A stretch of 64,000 nt of DNA from Formosa sediminum (GCF_007197735.1 NZ_CP041637.1:3071001-3135000), one strand, 5' to 3'. Counted from the stretch's first letter, positions 17,153 to 26,999 are shown. Notes: a model not told the origin generated them from the sequence alone. Program-made: numbers and translations.

Positions 17153-18373
17153 TTACTCGTAACGTAATGCTGTAATAGGATCTAATGCTGATGCTTTACG
17201 TGCTGGGTACCATCCAAAAAATATTCCAGTAATAGCACAGACAGCGAAAGAAATTACTATAGAATACAATGCTACACTTGTAGGCCAATGTAAAAATTTC
17301 TCTATAAATACGGTAGCACTAAGACCTAATACCACACCTAAAAGTCCTCCTGTAATACTTATTAAAATAGCTTCTATTAAAAACTGCATTAATATATCGG
17401 AGCCTTTACCTCCTACTGCCATTCGCAGTCCTATTTCTTTAGTTCGCTCTTTTACAGATACGTACATAATATTCATAATTCCAATACCTCCAATTAACAA
17501 GGATATTCCTGCAACTGCTACTAAAAGAACCGTTAACATTTCACTAGTAGAACTAAAGGTAGAAATCAACTCTTCCATAGAACGTACTGTAAAATCATCT
17601 TCTTCATTATCCATTAATTTATGTTGTGAACGTAATAGTTCGGTAACTTGATCTACTGCTTCAGAGGCATCATCTTCACTTACTGCTGAAGCCATAATTT
17701 GGTTTAAATAATCGATTGCCAAAATACGTTTTTGCACTGTAGTATAAGGCGCAACGACCACATCATCTTGATCTTGTCCAAACGTATTTTCTCCTTTTTC
17801 TTCTAATACACCAATTACTTTAAACGGGATATTATTAAATCGAATCATTTTTCCGACTGGATCTTGACCATCTGGAAATATATTTTCAACAACCGTTTGC
17901 CCAAGTAATACCACTTTTGCAGCTGATTTTACTTCGTTATCTGTAAACATGCTACCACTTTGTAAACCAACTGCTTTTATTTGCAAATACTCTGGATTGA
18001 CACCAAATATTGTTGAAGGCCAGTTATTAGAACCATTTATAACTTGTCCACTTCCATTTACAACGGGTGTTACATGACTTAATAGACTGACTTGTTCTTT
18101 AATCTTTTCGTAATCCTTGTATATTAAGGTTTGTACGTCTCCACCACTTCCTCTAGCAGGACCTCTATCATCAGCTCCAGGTTGAATAGTCACCATATTA
18201 GACCCCATACTAGAGATTGTTTCTCTAATACTCGCTTTAGATCCTTCTCCAATAGCTAACATAGCAATTACAGACGCAACACCAATAATTATCCCTAACA
18301 TGGTTAATAAAGTTCTCACTTTATTAAGCACAATAGCTTTATAAGCTATTTTTATTAAATTTAATACTCTCAT
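17153..18373 (-). CDS. MacB-like ABC transporter permease
   Basis: This 406-residue protein has the MacB/FtsX plan: one N-terminal membrane helix (about 15-40, TMLGIIIGVASVIAMLAIGEGS), a large periplasmic MacB_PCD domain (about 45-270), and three C-terminal helices with the FtsX signature GIGIMNIMYVSVKERTKEIG. The end WYPARKASALDPITALRYE is family-typical. With a separate ATPase gene just upstream (2 bases apart), a MacA adaptor and TolC, it forms a tripartite efflux machine that works on periplasmic substrates. The substrate is not known. Confidence 0.93.
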   Translation of the reverse strand: MRVLNLIKIAYKAIVLNKVRTLLTMLGIIIGVASVIAMLAIGEGSKASIRETISSMGSNMVTIQPGADDRGPARGSGGDVQTLIYKDYEKIKEQVSLLSHVTPVVNGSGQVINGSNNWPSTIFGVNPEYLQIKAVGLQSGSMFTDNEVKSAAKVVLLGQTVVENIFPDGQDPVGKMIRFNNIPFKVIGVLEEKGENTFGQDQDDVVVAPYTTVQKRILAIDYLNQIMASAVSEDDASEAVDQVTELLRSQHKLMDNEEDDFTVRSMEELISTFSSTSEMLTVLLVAVAGISLLIGGIGIMNIMYVSVKERTKEIGLRMAVGGKGSDILMQFLIEAILISITGGLLGVVLGLSATVFIEKFLHWPTSVALYSIVISFAVCAITGIFFGWYPARKASALDPITALRYE

Positions 18374-18375
18374 AA

Positions 18376-19119
18376 TTAATGATCTTCTTTAGGTAATTTT
18401 GCTAATTCTGCAGCTGCAGATTGTATATCATTATTCATATAATCTTTAATAATATTACCATCTTTTAATATAATGGTTCTACTACTAAAGGTTGCAATAT
18501 CAGGCTCATGCGTTACAAATGTGATAGTAATTCCTTTTTTGTTTAGTTCCTGAAATAAGGACATGATTTCGTACGAAGTACGCGTATCTAAATTCCCTGT
18601 TGCTTCATCTGCAAGAATCATTACAGGATTATTTACTAAAGATCTTGCAATAGCTACACGTTGTTGTTGTCCTCCTGAAAGCTGAGCTGGAGTATGATGT
18701 AAACGCTCGCCCAAGCCTACCATTTCTAACGCTTTTATAGCACGTTCTCTTCGTTCTTCTGTTGAAACTTTACTATTATAAAGTAATGGTAACTCTACAT
18801 TTTCTATTGCCGATGTTCTGGCTAATAGATTATAAGACTGAAAGATGAAACCAATTTTTTCGTTACGAATAGTTGCTAGTTGATTTCTGCTTAAATTTTT
18901 AACAGCAACGCCATCTATTTCATAAAGTCCAGAAGTTGGTTGATCTAAACAACCAAGTATATTTAACATTGTACTTTTACCAGAACCACTAGATCCCATA
19001 ATAGTAACAAACTGTCCTTCTTCAATTGAATAGGAAATCCCTTTTAAGGCATGTACCGTCTCGGTACCCATTGTAAATTCCCGTTTTAAATCTTGTATTT
19101 TGATAATTTCTTTACCCAT
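18376..19119 (-). CDS. MacB/LolD-like ABC transporter ATP-binding protein
   Basis: This 247-residue ATPase has all motifs intact: Walker [10 protein letters not shown] (about 42-50), Q-loop FIFQSYNLL, signature [15 protein letters not shown], Walker [13 protein letters not shown] and H-loop FVTHEPD. The A-loop region [14 protein letters not shown] and overall order place it in the MacB/LolD/FtsE group. It powers the permease encoded 2 bases downstream and follows the MacA-like adaptor by 6 bases. Confidence 0.94.
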   Translation of the reverse strand: MGKEIIKIQDLKREFTMGTETVHALKGISYSIEEGQFVTIMGSSGSGKSTMLNILGCLDQPTSGLYEIDGVAVKNLSRNQLATIRNEKIGFIFQSYNLLARTSAIENVELPLLYNSKVSTEERRERAIKALEMVGLGERLHHTPAQLSGGQQQRVAIARSLVNNPVMILADEATGNLDTRTSYEIMSLFQELNKKGITITFVTHEPDIATFSSRTIILKDGNIIKDYMNNDIQSAAAELAKLPKEDH

Positions 19120-19125
19120 GACCTC

Positions 19126-20367
19126 TTATTTTTTTCCTCCTGGTGGTTTTGGCATAAATGGACTCTCTGATGATCCGCCACCTACTGGAGGGAAATCTGT
19201 ATTTTCTTCAGCTTTTAAACTATATACTAATTTATCTCCTTCATTAAGACCTTCTAAAATTTGAACATTAACACCGTCACTTGCGCCTAATTTTACATGT
19301 TTAGGGGAAATCATACCATTACTTTGTAACACCCATACTACAGCACTATCATCCGATTCATTTTCATCTGATTGTGATCTAGGTCCGTTATCTCCTTCCG
19401 GATGTACCATTACAATTTTATTTTGTTCATCATACGCATCCATAACTTGAGGTAAAGGTTTAAAATTAATAGCTTTTGCCTCTGCTGTTAACACATCGTT
19501 TAACTCTAAAGTATAAATTGAAATGGTTGTGGTTAAGCCTGGTTTTAATTTAAGATCTGGATTATCGGCTTTTATAATAACGGTATAAGTAATTACACTA
19601 GATGTTTCTGTATAATCTAAACGCACTTGAGTAATTTTCCCTTCAAAAGTTTGCCCAATGTAAGCATCAACTGTAAAGGTTACACGTTGGCCTTCTGTAA
19701 CGTTTCCTATATCGGCTTCATCTACATCTGCTTCAACTTGCATTTCTCTTAAATCTTGCGCAATTGTAAATAAGGTTGGTGTACTATAACTAGCAGCTAC
19801 TGTTTGACCTTCTTCTATTTCTCTAGATAATACCACTCCATTTATAGGCGAATATATATTAGCGTAACCTAAATTTGTTTTAGCAGATTGTAAATCTGAT
19901 AGACGTTGGATTACTGTTCCTTTAGCGGTTTCGTAATTATAGGTAGCATCATCAAAATCTGATTTACTAATCACTTTATTTTCAAACAATGTTTTTTGTC
20001 TGTTATATATGGTTTGCATGTAATTTTTTTGACTTACCGCATTATCGTAAGCTGCTTGAGCTTCTGTAAGAGCAGCTTTTAAGTTCGTTTTATCTAACTC
20101 TGCTATAAGCTGGCCTTCTTTAACCACACTATTATAATCTACGTAAATTTTCTCTACTACTCCAGACACCTGAGTACCAACATCTACTTGATTAATAGGC
20201 TCTATAGTTCCTGTAGCAGTAACCATAGTCGTTACATCGCCTTTTTTAACAGTTACCGTTTTGGCTTCGATTAAAACTGCTTTGTCTTTGCCAAAATAAC
20301 TATAAGCGCCTACAGCTATTATAACAGCAACTATACTTGTTAATATAATTTTCTTATTTGTCTTCAT
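19126..20367 (-). CDS. MacA-like efflux periplasmic adaptor (RND/HlyD type)
   Basis: This 413-residue adaptor has an N-terminal membrane anchor (about 7-25) and a lipoyl half starting TMVTATGTIEPINQVDVGTQVSG. A helical hairpin (about 95-150) is followed by YSPINGVVLSREIEEGQTVAA, a beta-barrel and a membrane-proximal domain. A charged, Ser/Asp-rich insert (GPRSQSDENESDD) and a C-terminal Gly/Pro-rich tail (PPVGGGSSESPFMPKPPGGK) are not part of the core fold. It joins the MacB pump to the TolC channel encoded 4 bases upstream. Confidence 0.92.
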   Translation of the reverse strand: MKTNKKIILTSIVAVIIAVGAYSYFGKDKAVLIEAKTVTVKKGDVTTMVTATGTIEPINQVDVGTQVSGVVEKIYVDYNSVVKEGQLIAELDKTNLKAALTEAQAAYDNAVSQKNYMQTIYNRQKTLFENKVISKSDFDDATYNYETAKGTVIQRLSDLQSAKTNLGYANIYSPINGVVLSREIEEGQTVAASYSTPTLFTIAQDLREMQVEADVDEADIGNVTEGQRVTFTVDAYIGQTFEGKITQVRLDYTETSSVITYTVIIKADNPDLKLKPGLTTTISIYTLELNDVLTAEAKAINFKPLPQVMDAYDEQNKIVMVHPEGDNGPRSQSDENESDDSAVVWVLQSNGMISPKHVKLGASDGVNVQILEGLNEGDKLVYSLKAEENTDFPPVGGGSSESPFMPKPPGGKK

Positions 20368-20371
20368 GTGT

Positions 20372-21709
20372 TTAAAGTTTAATGTCGTTTCCTTGATAAA
20401 ATTGAAGTAATTGGTGATATAAAATATTTAGATACTTAGCTTGTATATAATTAAGCTGTGCTGCTGTATATGTATTCTGATTAATGATTAAATCTGTTGT
20501 ACTAAGCTCACCTAATTCATATTTAATTTTAGCTAAATTATAAGATTGTAATGCTGCTTCTTGAGAAGCTTCTGCTGCTATAATCTGTTCTTGAGCAGAT
20601 AATGCATTTTGATATGCAGTTTCTACCTTTTTATAAATTTCTTTTTCAGTAGATTGTTTTTCAATCTGAGCTTTTTCAATATTTATTTCGGCAGTTTTAA
20701 CTGCTGCTTTTGTTTCATTTCTATTAAAAATAGGAATGGATACACTTACGCCAACACTCTGATTGAAATTAATATCTAATTGTCTAGAAAAATTTATATC
20801 AGATATGCTTGTATATCCTGATCCCAATGTACCAACTAAAGATACTGTTGGCATATACGCACCTTTAGCGATATCTAAATCTTTTTCATTAATTTCAATA
20901 TTTAGGTCGCTAGCATTCATTTCTGGCAAAACATTTAATGCTTTATAATAGATATTCATTTTATCCATTTCTAAATTAATTAAGGCCATGTCATCGTCTA
21001 CATCTTCAATTTCAATTGTGTCTTCTGGTCCCAATTCTAACAGCTGTTTAAGATCAATAACGTATTGCTGATAATCGTTTTTAGCAGTAATAACATTATA
21101 CTTATTTGTTGCAGCTTGCGATTGAGCCTCTGTATAATCGTTTAATGCTATAGAACCGGCATCTAATCTCGCCTTAGCACGTAAAACTTCTTTTTCTGAA
21201 GCTTCTAAATTCTTTTCGGCTATCGTAATTCCTTCTTTAGCATATAATAATTGAAGATAATTTTCTAAAATACTTATGATAATATTGTTTTTGGCTTCTT
21301 CTACCAAAAAAGAGTTTTGATCTACAAGTAATTTATCCTGTTTAATTTGATTTGAAATTTGACTACCTTGATACAGCGTCATAGTACTTGTTGCCCCTAA
21401 ATTTGTAGAATAAACCTGATCGGTAACATAATCGCTTGTAATAGGGTCTATAGAATTACCATTTGTAAAGTTTTGAGATGCACTACCAAATAAATTTGGC
21501 AATCTAGAAGATTTAGACTTATCATAATTTACTTCTGATATATCTTTATCTAAATCAGCATCTTTTACTGTAATGTTATTTTCTATAGCATACGTAATAC
21601 AATCTTCTAAAGACCATATTTTAGATTGATTTTCAGCTTCTTCGGTAGCCGTTTGTGCAAATGCTACTGCTACACTAAAAAAGCATAATATGTGTAAGAT
21701 TATTTTCAT
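20372..21709 (-). CDS. TolC-family outer membrane channel
   Basis: The frame runs to 21742, but the Met at 21709 begins a good signal peptide (MKIILHILCFFSVAVAFAQ), so that start is chosen; the protein is then 445 residues. It has the TolC-type helical body: WSLEDCITYAIENNITVKDADLD near the N-terminus, paired long helices, and FNRNETKAAVKTAEINIEKAQ in the second half. It is the first gene of the tolC-macA-macB-macB-DUF1566-DUF1566-doxX run, in which all gaps are under 35 bases. I found no clear TAnnTTTG box upstream. Confidence 0.9.
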   Translation of the reverse strand: MKIILHILCFFSVAVAFAQTATEEAENQSKIWSLEDCITYAIENNITVKDADLDKDISEVNYDKSKSSRLPNLFGSASQNFTNGNSIDPITSDYVTDQVYSTNLGATSTMTLYQGSQISNQIKQDKLLVDQNSFLVEEAKNNIIISILENYLQLLYAKEGITIAEKNLEASEKEVLRAKARLDAGSIALNDYTEAQSQAATNKYNVITAKNDYQQYVIDLKQLLELGPEDTIEIEDVDDDMALINLEMDKMNIYYKALNVLPEMNASDLNIEINEKDLDIAKGAYMPTVSLVGTLGSGYTSISDINFSRQLDINFNQSVGVSVSIPIFNRNETKAAVKTAEINIEKAQIEKQSTEKEIYKKVETAYQNALSAQEQIIAAEASQEAALQSYNLAKIKYELGELSTTDLIINQNTYTAAQLNYIQAKYLNILYHQLLQFYQGNDIKL

Positions 21710-21911
21710 TTTGTTTGAATGTGTTTTGTATTTACACTTCAAAATTGATGCTTTTGTCTTACTTTCAAAGAAGGTTATAGAAGTTTGCCGTTTATTACTA
21801 TACCAAAACTACTTTTTTATAGATGAGATTTTTCAACTGTTTAAAAGATAAGTTGGTAATTATAAATTTTAACTCTTTAAATATTACAGATTTCTCCTTA
21901 AATTATACGAT

Positions 21912-21940
21912 AAAAAAAGTGCTATTTAAGCTATAAATAG
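21912..21940 (-). terminator. Intrinsic terminator of the BCCT transporter gene
   Basis: CTATTTA / TAAATAG stem (21922-21940) with a 5-base loop, followed on the minus strand by a run of seven T (21912-21918), about 10 bases after the BCCT stop. Confidence 0.65.
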
Positions 21941-21949
21941 AGTAACTAG

Positions 21950-23437
21950 TTATTTGTTTTTAATAAGGTCTATTAAAAAAATAACGCTCATAAAGGGAAT
22001 AATAATTGCAAAGGGTAAAGATGTAATAATTAGTAATTTTTGCACTGCATCTAACACATCTACATCTGGCTTAACATTACCTAAAAGGACTAAAGCCAAA
22101 GTGGTTAGAAGTATAAACCCAGACCAAATTATACGGTGTTTTTTACTGGGGTGTTTTGCACCTTGATCTGTAAACATACTTAATACAAATACTGCAGAAT
22201 CTATTGAAGTAACTAAAAAACTAAAGAGTAGAAATAGCGTGGTAATATTTAACACCATTGCATATGGATAGTGTTGAAAAAATATAAAAATAGAAGAAAA
22301 CACATTACCAAATTCATTATTATAGTCCTTCCACGAAGCAATAAGCTGAAAAGCTGAAGTTCCAAAAGCTGAGAACCAGAAAAAAGTGCCTAAAGAAGGA
22401 ATTAGTAATACTCCAAAAAGCAATTGTCTTAACGTACGCCCTTTTGAAATACGAGCTATAAATATACCTGTAAATGGAGACCAGGCTAACCAAAATGCCC
22501 AATAATAAAAAGTCCATCCTGTTAAAAAGGATAATCCAGGATTATACTCGCCCAAAGCTAAACTCATAGGAATAAAATCTAACACATAATAGTACGTGCT
22601 TTTTAAAAATGAATTTAAAATATCTAGTATATTACTATGAATACATACAAAACATAAGATTAAAAATGTAACTATAATGTTTAATTTAGAAAACAGTTTA
22701 ATTCCTTTATTAACACCTTGCCAAGCAGAATAACATGCAACACAGGACACAGCTATACATAATAAAACAATAGTAATTAATCCAAATGGTTTTTGAAATA
22801 CATGAGTTAAGCCTCCTTTAATTTGAGTAGTCCCTAAACCAATAGCTGCAATTAAACCAAAAACGGTAGTTATAATAGTAACTACGTCTACCCCATTTTT
22901 AATTGTCCGACTTGGTACATAATCTTCTATCGTAGCACTTACATTAACTTTTTTATGTTTCACAAATAAAGTATAGCCAACAATCATTGCAAAAAAGCCA
23001 TAAAAAGCCCAAGCAGTAACACCCCATTGATAGAACGTAAATTCTAATGCCAAAATTTCTGAATCTAAAGTAGATGCATACGGAGGATGTTGTTGCATAA
23101 ACACAGGTTCTTGTACTGCCCTAAGTAATATACCCGACCCCATACCTGCGCTATATAACATGGCTACCCAAGCCCAAAGAGAGTATTCTGGCTTAGAATC
23201 TGGTGTTCCTAATTTTATTTTGCCAAAGGGAGATATGGCAATACTTAATAAAAAAAGCACACAGCCAAAACCTAAATACAAATAAAAATACCCAAAATTA
23301 TTACGCACCCAAATAGATGTGCTTTCTATAGTATTGTAACTTATTTCGGTAGCAAAAAATACAATAAGAGTGCATATAAATAATATACTTATAGAACAGG
23401 TTAATACAATATGTTTTTGCAAATACTTAAAAATCAA
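21950..23437 (-). CDS. BCCT-family betaine/carnitine/choline transporter
   Basis: This 495-residue membrane protein has about 12 helices. Family signatures include WAWVAMLYSAGMGSGILLRAVQEP (variant of the GMGIG...EP motif) and the Trp-rich helix WTFYYWAFWLAWSPFTGIFIARISKGRT (about residues 310-337). BCCT proteins take up trimethylammonium or sulfonium osmolytes such as glycine betaine with Na+ or H+. The first motif deviates from the usual GMGIGLLFWGVAEP, and the C-terminal regulatory tail is short, so osmosensing may be weak. It is a single gene with its own terminator. Confidence 0.9.
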   Translation of the reverse strand: MIFKYLQKHIVLTCSISILFICTLIVFFATEISYNTIESTSIWVRNNFGYFYLYLGFGCVLFLLSIAISPFGKIKLGTPDSKPEYSLWAWVAMLYSAGMGSGILLRAVQEPVFMQQHPPYASTLDSEILALEFTFYQWGVTAWAFYGFFAMIVGYTLFVKHKKVNVSATIEDYVPSRTIKNGVDVVTIITTVFGLIAAIGLGTTQIKGGLTHVFQKPFGLITIVLLCIAVSCVACYSAWQGVNKGIKLFSKLNIIVTFLILCFVCIHSNILDILNSFLKSTYYYVLDFIPMSLALGEYNPGLSFLTGWTFYYWAFWLAWSPFTGIFIARISKGRTLRQLLFGVLLIPSLGTFFWFSAFGTSAFQLIASWKDYNNEFGNVFSSIFIFFQHYPYAMVLNITTLFLLFSFLVTSIDSAVFVLSMFTDQGAKHPSKKHRIIWSGFILLTTLALVLLGNVKPDVDVLDAVQKLLIITSLPFAIIIPFMSVIFLIDLIKNK

Positions 23438-23514
23438 TTATGATTTAAATTAAATTAATAGGCGTCTTAAGTGTTTTAAAAACTAAATATATGTTTTTTA
23501 TTACCACAAAAAAA

Positions 23515-23546
23515 AAAACACGAATCTTAAAATAGATTCGTGTTTT
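23515..23546 (-). terminator. Intrinsic terminator of the J-domain/KTSC gene
   Basis: AAAACACGAATCT / AGATTCGTGTTTT, a perfect 13-bp stem with a 6-base loop; a run of T follows on the minus strand. Confidence 0.85.
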
Positions 23547-23572
23547 ATAGTTAAAACATATATAGCTAACTA

Positions 23573-24025
23573 TTATTCAGTAGCTTCTAATGTACGTTTA
23601 GATTTTCTATATAAATATTTAGAATATATATTACGTTTCACAAAACGATTAATTTTATCACTATTAATCATTTTAATATATACGGGTTTAGTAACACCAA
23701 AATACTCGTAAGTAGATCCGTCTTGAAACGTAATTTCTAAAACTAAATTCTTCCACTGGAAATCGGCTACTGCAGAATTATTAATGGTATCGTTATAAAC
23801 TTCACTATTAGCCGCTCTAGTTTCTGGCGCTATACTTACCAAAAAATGATAACCATCTGTAATTTTACGAGTTTTAGCCTCAGCTTCTTCCACTAACGGA
23901 TCGCCTTCTTGAAATTTATCTGGGTGCCATTCTTTTGCAAGATTACGGTACTGTTTCTTTAAAGTTTTTAAATCGGCATCTTTATCAACTTCAAAAAGTT
24001 TTCTGTATTCCGTTATACGTTTCAT
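23573..24025 (-). CDS. J-domain plus KTSC-domain protein
   Basis: The open frame extends to 24112, but a TACTTTTG promoter box lies at 24048-24055 inside that extension, and the J domain begins right after the Met at 24025, so the shorter 150-residue start is used. Residues about 5-60 form a J domain with the essential HPD (KEWHPDKFQEG). Residues about 85-145 form a KTSC domain (FQDGSTYEYFGVTKPVY ... KRNIYSKYLYRK). J domains stimulate Hsp70 ATPase; KTSC is thought to bind nucleic acid or to act with other domains. The fusion suggests a specialised DnaK co-chaperone. It is monocistronic. Confidence 0.85.
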   Translation of the reverse strand: MKRITEYRKLFEVDKDADLKTLKKQYRNLAKEWHPDKFQEGDPLVEEAEAKTRKITDGYHFLVSIAPETRAANSEVYNDTINNSAVADFQWKNLVLEITFQDGSTYEYFGVTKPVYIKMINSDKINRFVKRNIYSKYLYRKSKRTLEATE

Positions 24026-24339
24026 AATAATTATTTTTTTGAAGCGGCAAAAGTACATCTTAATATTCGAGTTTACATCATCTTTTTTAAATAAAAAGAA
24101 ACTAAAAATCAAGGCGTTATATTTATGTGAGTTATATATTATGAGTATATGAGTAATGAAGTACCGAAAATAAGACAGTAAGGTTTCAGTTTATCTTCAC
24201 CTTTAATTTGCTTCAAGTTCACCGTGTTTTAATGTTATAATTCAATGTAATATTATAAGGTAAATATTGACAGTTATTAAATAGTTTAGGTATGTTTTAA
24301 AAGTTTTATACACCGCTAAAATGGCTTTAAAAACTACTA
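24026..24339. other. Intergenic region upstream of the J-domain/KTSC gene
   Basis: About 310 bases between the J-domain gene and the end of the DbpA-like helicase gene. It holds the promoter of the former (24048-24055). The rest is AT-rich; I see no further gene, hairpin or repeat in it. Confidence 0.5.
24048..24055 (-). promoter_or_regulatory. -7 promoter box deciding the J-domain gene start
   Basis: Minus strand TACTTTTG fits TAnnTTTG. It lies 22 bases before the ATG at 24025 and inside the longer open frame, which argues against the upstream start at 24112. Confidence 0.55.
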
Positions 24340-25653
24340 TTACAAGATATAGATCCGTACTTTTTTCTTTTTAATTCTAGAATTATTTAATTGTTCTACC
24401 AAGGTGTTTGCCAATTTTAATGGGACAGCAACAAAAGCACAATCTTGTTTTAATTCTATAATTCCTAATTGGTCTTTTGTTAATTTTCCCTGTTTTATAA
24501 ATAAGCCGGCAATATCGCCTTTAGATATTTTATCTTTTCGGCCACCAGAAATAAATAAGGTGGTCCAGAATGGGGTTTCAAGAGGTGCATGTTTAGAAAT
24601 ATCTATACCTTTACTAGGTGTAATAAAATCGGGTAATATCTCCTGACTTGCTTTTAAAATATAAGCCGTGCCTTTAGCATGAACACGGGCCGTCCTACCG
24701 TTTCTATGTGTAAATTCTTCTACACTATGAGGTAATTCATAATGTATAATATATTGTAATTCTGGAATATCTATACCTCGAGCTGCCAAATCTGTTGCCA
24801 ATAATACTTGACTACTTCCATTTCTAAAGGTAATTAAAGCACGTTCTCTATCTTTCTGTTCCATACCTCCCGAAAAACACGAATGACTAATATGATTCTT
24901 ACTTAATAAAGCGCTCACTTGCTCGATACTATCTCTAAAATTACAGAATATAATACCTTGTGTACTCCCTATATGAAGCAACAAATCTATTAATGTTTGT
25001 TGTTTATCTTGAGTTGGAGAAATCACTGTTTTTATGGCTAATTTTGAAGAGTCTTTAGAAGCTAAAAAGTCTAAAATTACGGGCTGATGTAATTGTACGA
25101 ATTTAGGCACACGAACCCCTTGCGTGGCTGAGGTTAATATGCGTTTATCAAGATTGGGTAATGCATTTATTATACCTTGCATTTCGTCTTCGAAGCCTTG
25201 TTCTAACGATTTATCAAATTCGTCTAAAATAAGCGTTTTAATAGAATCTCTAGAAAATCGGTCACTATTAAAATGATCTAGAATACGTCCCGGTGTGCCA
25301 ATAAGAATGGCTGGGTTGTGTTTTAATTCTATTTTATCTTTAGACATTGGTCGGCCGCCATATACCGCATTCACTTTAAATCCGCTTCCCATTTCACGAA
25401 CCACTTGCTCAATCTGAATGGCAAGTTCGCGCGTAGGTACAATAATTAATGCTTGAACGGCTTCTAATTGGATCTCTAAAATTTTTAAAAGTGGCAATAA
25501 AAATGCTAAGGTTTTCCCTGTGCCAGTTGGCGATAATAAAATGGTGTTTTCTGCATGTTCAATAGCCAAAAGCGCTTGTTCCTGCATAGGATTTAGTGCC
25601 CCAATATTTAATTTATTTAAAATATCTTGCTGGTCTTTTTGTGAATGGCCCAT
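24340..25653 (-). CDS. DEAD-box RNA helicase with DbpA-type RNA-binding domain
   Basis: This 437-residue ATP-dependent RNA helicase carries Walker A SPTGTGKT, PTRELAIQIE, GTPGRILDHF, motif II DEFD (in place of DEAD), SAT, DLAARGIDIPEL and HRNGRTAR. The last 75 residues (FISGGRKDKISKGDIAGLFIK ... KKKVRIYIL) match the DbpA RNA-binding domain (PF03880), which in E. coli directs DbpA to 23S rRNA helix 92. A role in large-subunit ribosome assembly is therefore likely. It starts 5 bases after the other helicase gene and is co-transcribed with it. Confidence 0.92.
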   Translation of the reverse strand: MGHSQKDQQDILNKLNIGALNPMQEQALLAIEHAENTILLSPTGTGKTLAFLLPLLKILEIQLEAVQALIIVPTRELAIQIEQVVREMGSGFKVNAVYGGRPMSKDKIELKHNPAILIGTPGRILDHFNSDRFSRDSIKTLILDEFDKSLEQGFEDEMQGIINALPNLDKRILTSATQGVRVPKFVQLHQPVILDFLASKDSSKLAIKTVISPTQDKQQTLIDLLLHIGSTQGIIFCNFRDSIEQVSALLSKNHISHSCFSGGMEQKDRERALITFRNGSSQVLLATDLAARGIDIPELQYIIHYELPHSVEEFTHRNGRTARVHAKGTAYILKASQEILPDFITPSKGIDISKHAPLETPFWTTLFISGGRKDKISKGDIAGLFIKQGKLTKDQLGIIELKQDCAFVAVPLKLANTLVEQLNNSRIKKKKVRIYIL

Positions 25654-25658
25654 TTTAG

Positions 25659-26999
25659 TTATCTAGATGTTTTCTTTTTAGGATTTGTATCTTTAGAGAT
25701 TGTTTCTGTATGCTCTGTAATATATTGAGACAAAATTTTATCGACTAACTCTTCTTTAGTTAAGTGATGAAATGTTTGATGAATCTTGTGTCTAAAATCT
25801 TCGGATAGATCACGATTAGGTTTTGTTTTAAAAATTTTATTGGCCCAAATTAAAGCGTTATTTTCTTCTATAGATTGAGCATTAGCTTTTTTAATTTCAG
25901 AAAATGTAATACCTAATTCATTCTCGAAATCTGCTATTTCATGTACTTCTTCTTCTTGAAGTATCGTTAAAGATAAGCCATTAGCTCCTGCTCTAGCCGT
26001 TCTTCCGCTTCGGTGCACGTAAGTTTCATAAACGTCTGGTAAATGGTAATTAATTACAAAGGCCACATCTTTTACATCTATCCCACGAGCTGCTAAATCT
26101 GTGGCTACTAAAATATCTATATAGCCCGCTCTAAATTGTCCCATAACGCGATCTCGAATCCCCTGTGTTAAACTTCCATGAATAGCTCCCGAAGAAAACT
26201 TATTAATCGCTAAGTTTTTAGCCAATTTGTTTACTGCAGCTTTAGTTTTACAAAAAATAATACCACGTTGTCCTTCCTTAGACTTTAAAAAATGAAGTAA
26301 AACGTCTAGTTTTTCTATAGGTTTTACAACTATATAATGATGATCGATTCCTTGATGTCCAACGGTATCCATGTCTGCTTCAATGTGAAGCACGTTTTTA
26401 GACATGTAATTTTGTATGAGTTGTTTGAGTGCACCTGGTAAAGTTGCTGTAAATAGTAATGTCCTTCTAGATTTAGGAATAGTTTTAATTATAAACTCTA
26501 CATCTTCTTTGTGTGCACTTAACACTTCATCTGCTTCATCTAAAATCAAATACGAGATGGATGTGATATCTATGGTCTTTCGGGATACTAAATCTACCAA
26601 TCGGCCAGGTGTTGCAACTATAATCTGAGTTGGTTTTTCTAATCGCTCTATTTGAGGTTTTAAAGGTACTCCTCCAAAAATAGATGCTATAGAAATCGCA
26701 GGACTATATTTTGCCAAATGAGTTAAATTTGAAACTATTTGCTGTCCTAATTCTCGTGTTGGTGCTAATATTAAAGCTTGTAAAGTTGGAGATTCCGAAT
26801 CTATAATTTGTAATAAGGGTAAACCAAATGTAGCTGTTTTTCCTGTTCCAGTTTTAGCCAAAGCCACAATATCTTTTGAAGCATTTAAAATTAAAGGAAT
26901 GGTTTTACTTTGTATAGGTGTTGGAGTAGTAATCTTTAAATCGGATAAAGCTTGAAGCAATACTTCTTGTATTCCTAATTTAGAAAAGGATTTAGACAT
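25659..26999 (-). CDS. DEAD-box RNA helicase, RhlE-like
   Basis: This 446-residue helicase has a Q motif (ITTPTPIQSKTIP), Walker A AKTGTGKT, PTRELGQQI, TPGRLVDL, DEAD in LILDEADEVL, SAT in LFTATLPG, DLAARGIDVKDV and HRSGRTARAG. The C-terminal extension is short and ends KKKTSR. RhlE-type helicases remodel structured RNA, often for ribosome assembly or cold growth. It is the first gene of a two-helicase unit with the DbpA-like gene. A TATCTTTG box (27014-27021, minus strand) lies 15 bases upstream of the start. Confidence 0.92.
   Translation of the reverse strand: MSKSFSKLGIQEVLLQALSDLKITTPTPIQSKTIPLILNASKDIVALAKTGTGKTATFGLPLLQIIDSESPTLQALILAPTRELGQQIVSNLTHLAKYSPAISIASIFGGVPLKPQIERLEKPTQIIVATPGRLVDLVSRKTIDITSISYLILDEADEVLSAHKEDVEFIIKTIPKSRRTLLFTATLPGALKQLIQNYMSKNVLHIEADMDTVGHQGIDHHYIVVKPIEKLDVLLHFLKSKEGQRGIIFCKTKAAVNKLAKNLAINKFSSGAIHGSLTQGIRDRVMGQFRAGYIDILVATDLAARGIDVKDVAFVINYHLPDVYETYVHRSGRTARAGANGLSLTILQEEEVHEIADFENELGITFSEIKKANAQSIEENNALIWANKIFKTKPNRDLSEDFRHKIHQTFHHLTKEELVDKILSQYITEHTETISKDTNPKKKTSR

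Noticed and set aside
23573-24112. Longer start for the J-domain/KTSC gene
   Set aside because: The extension contains the TACTTTTG promoter box and precedes the J domain with an unrelated Phe/Lys-rich segment.
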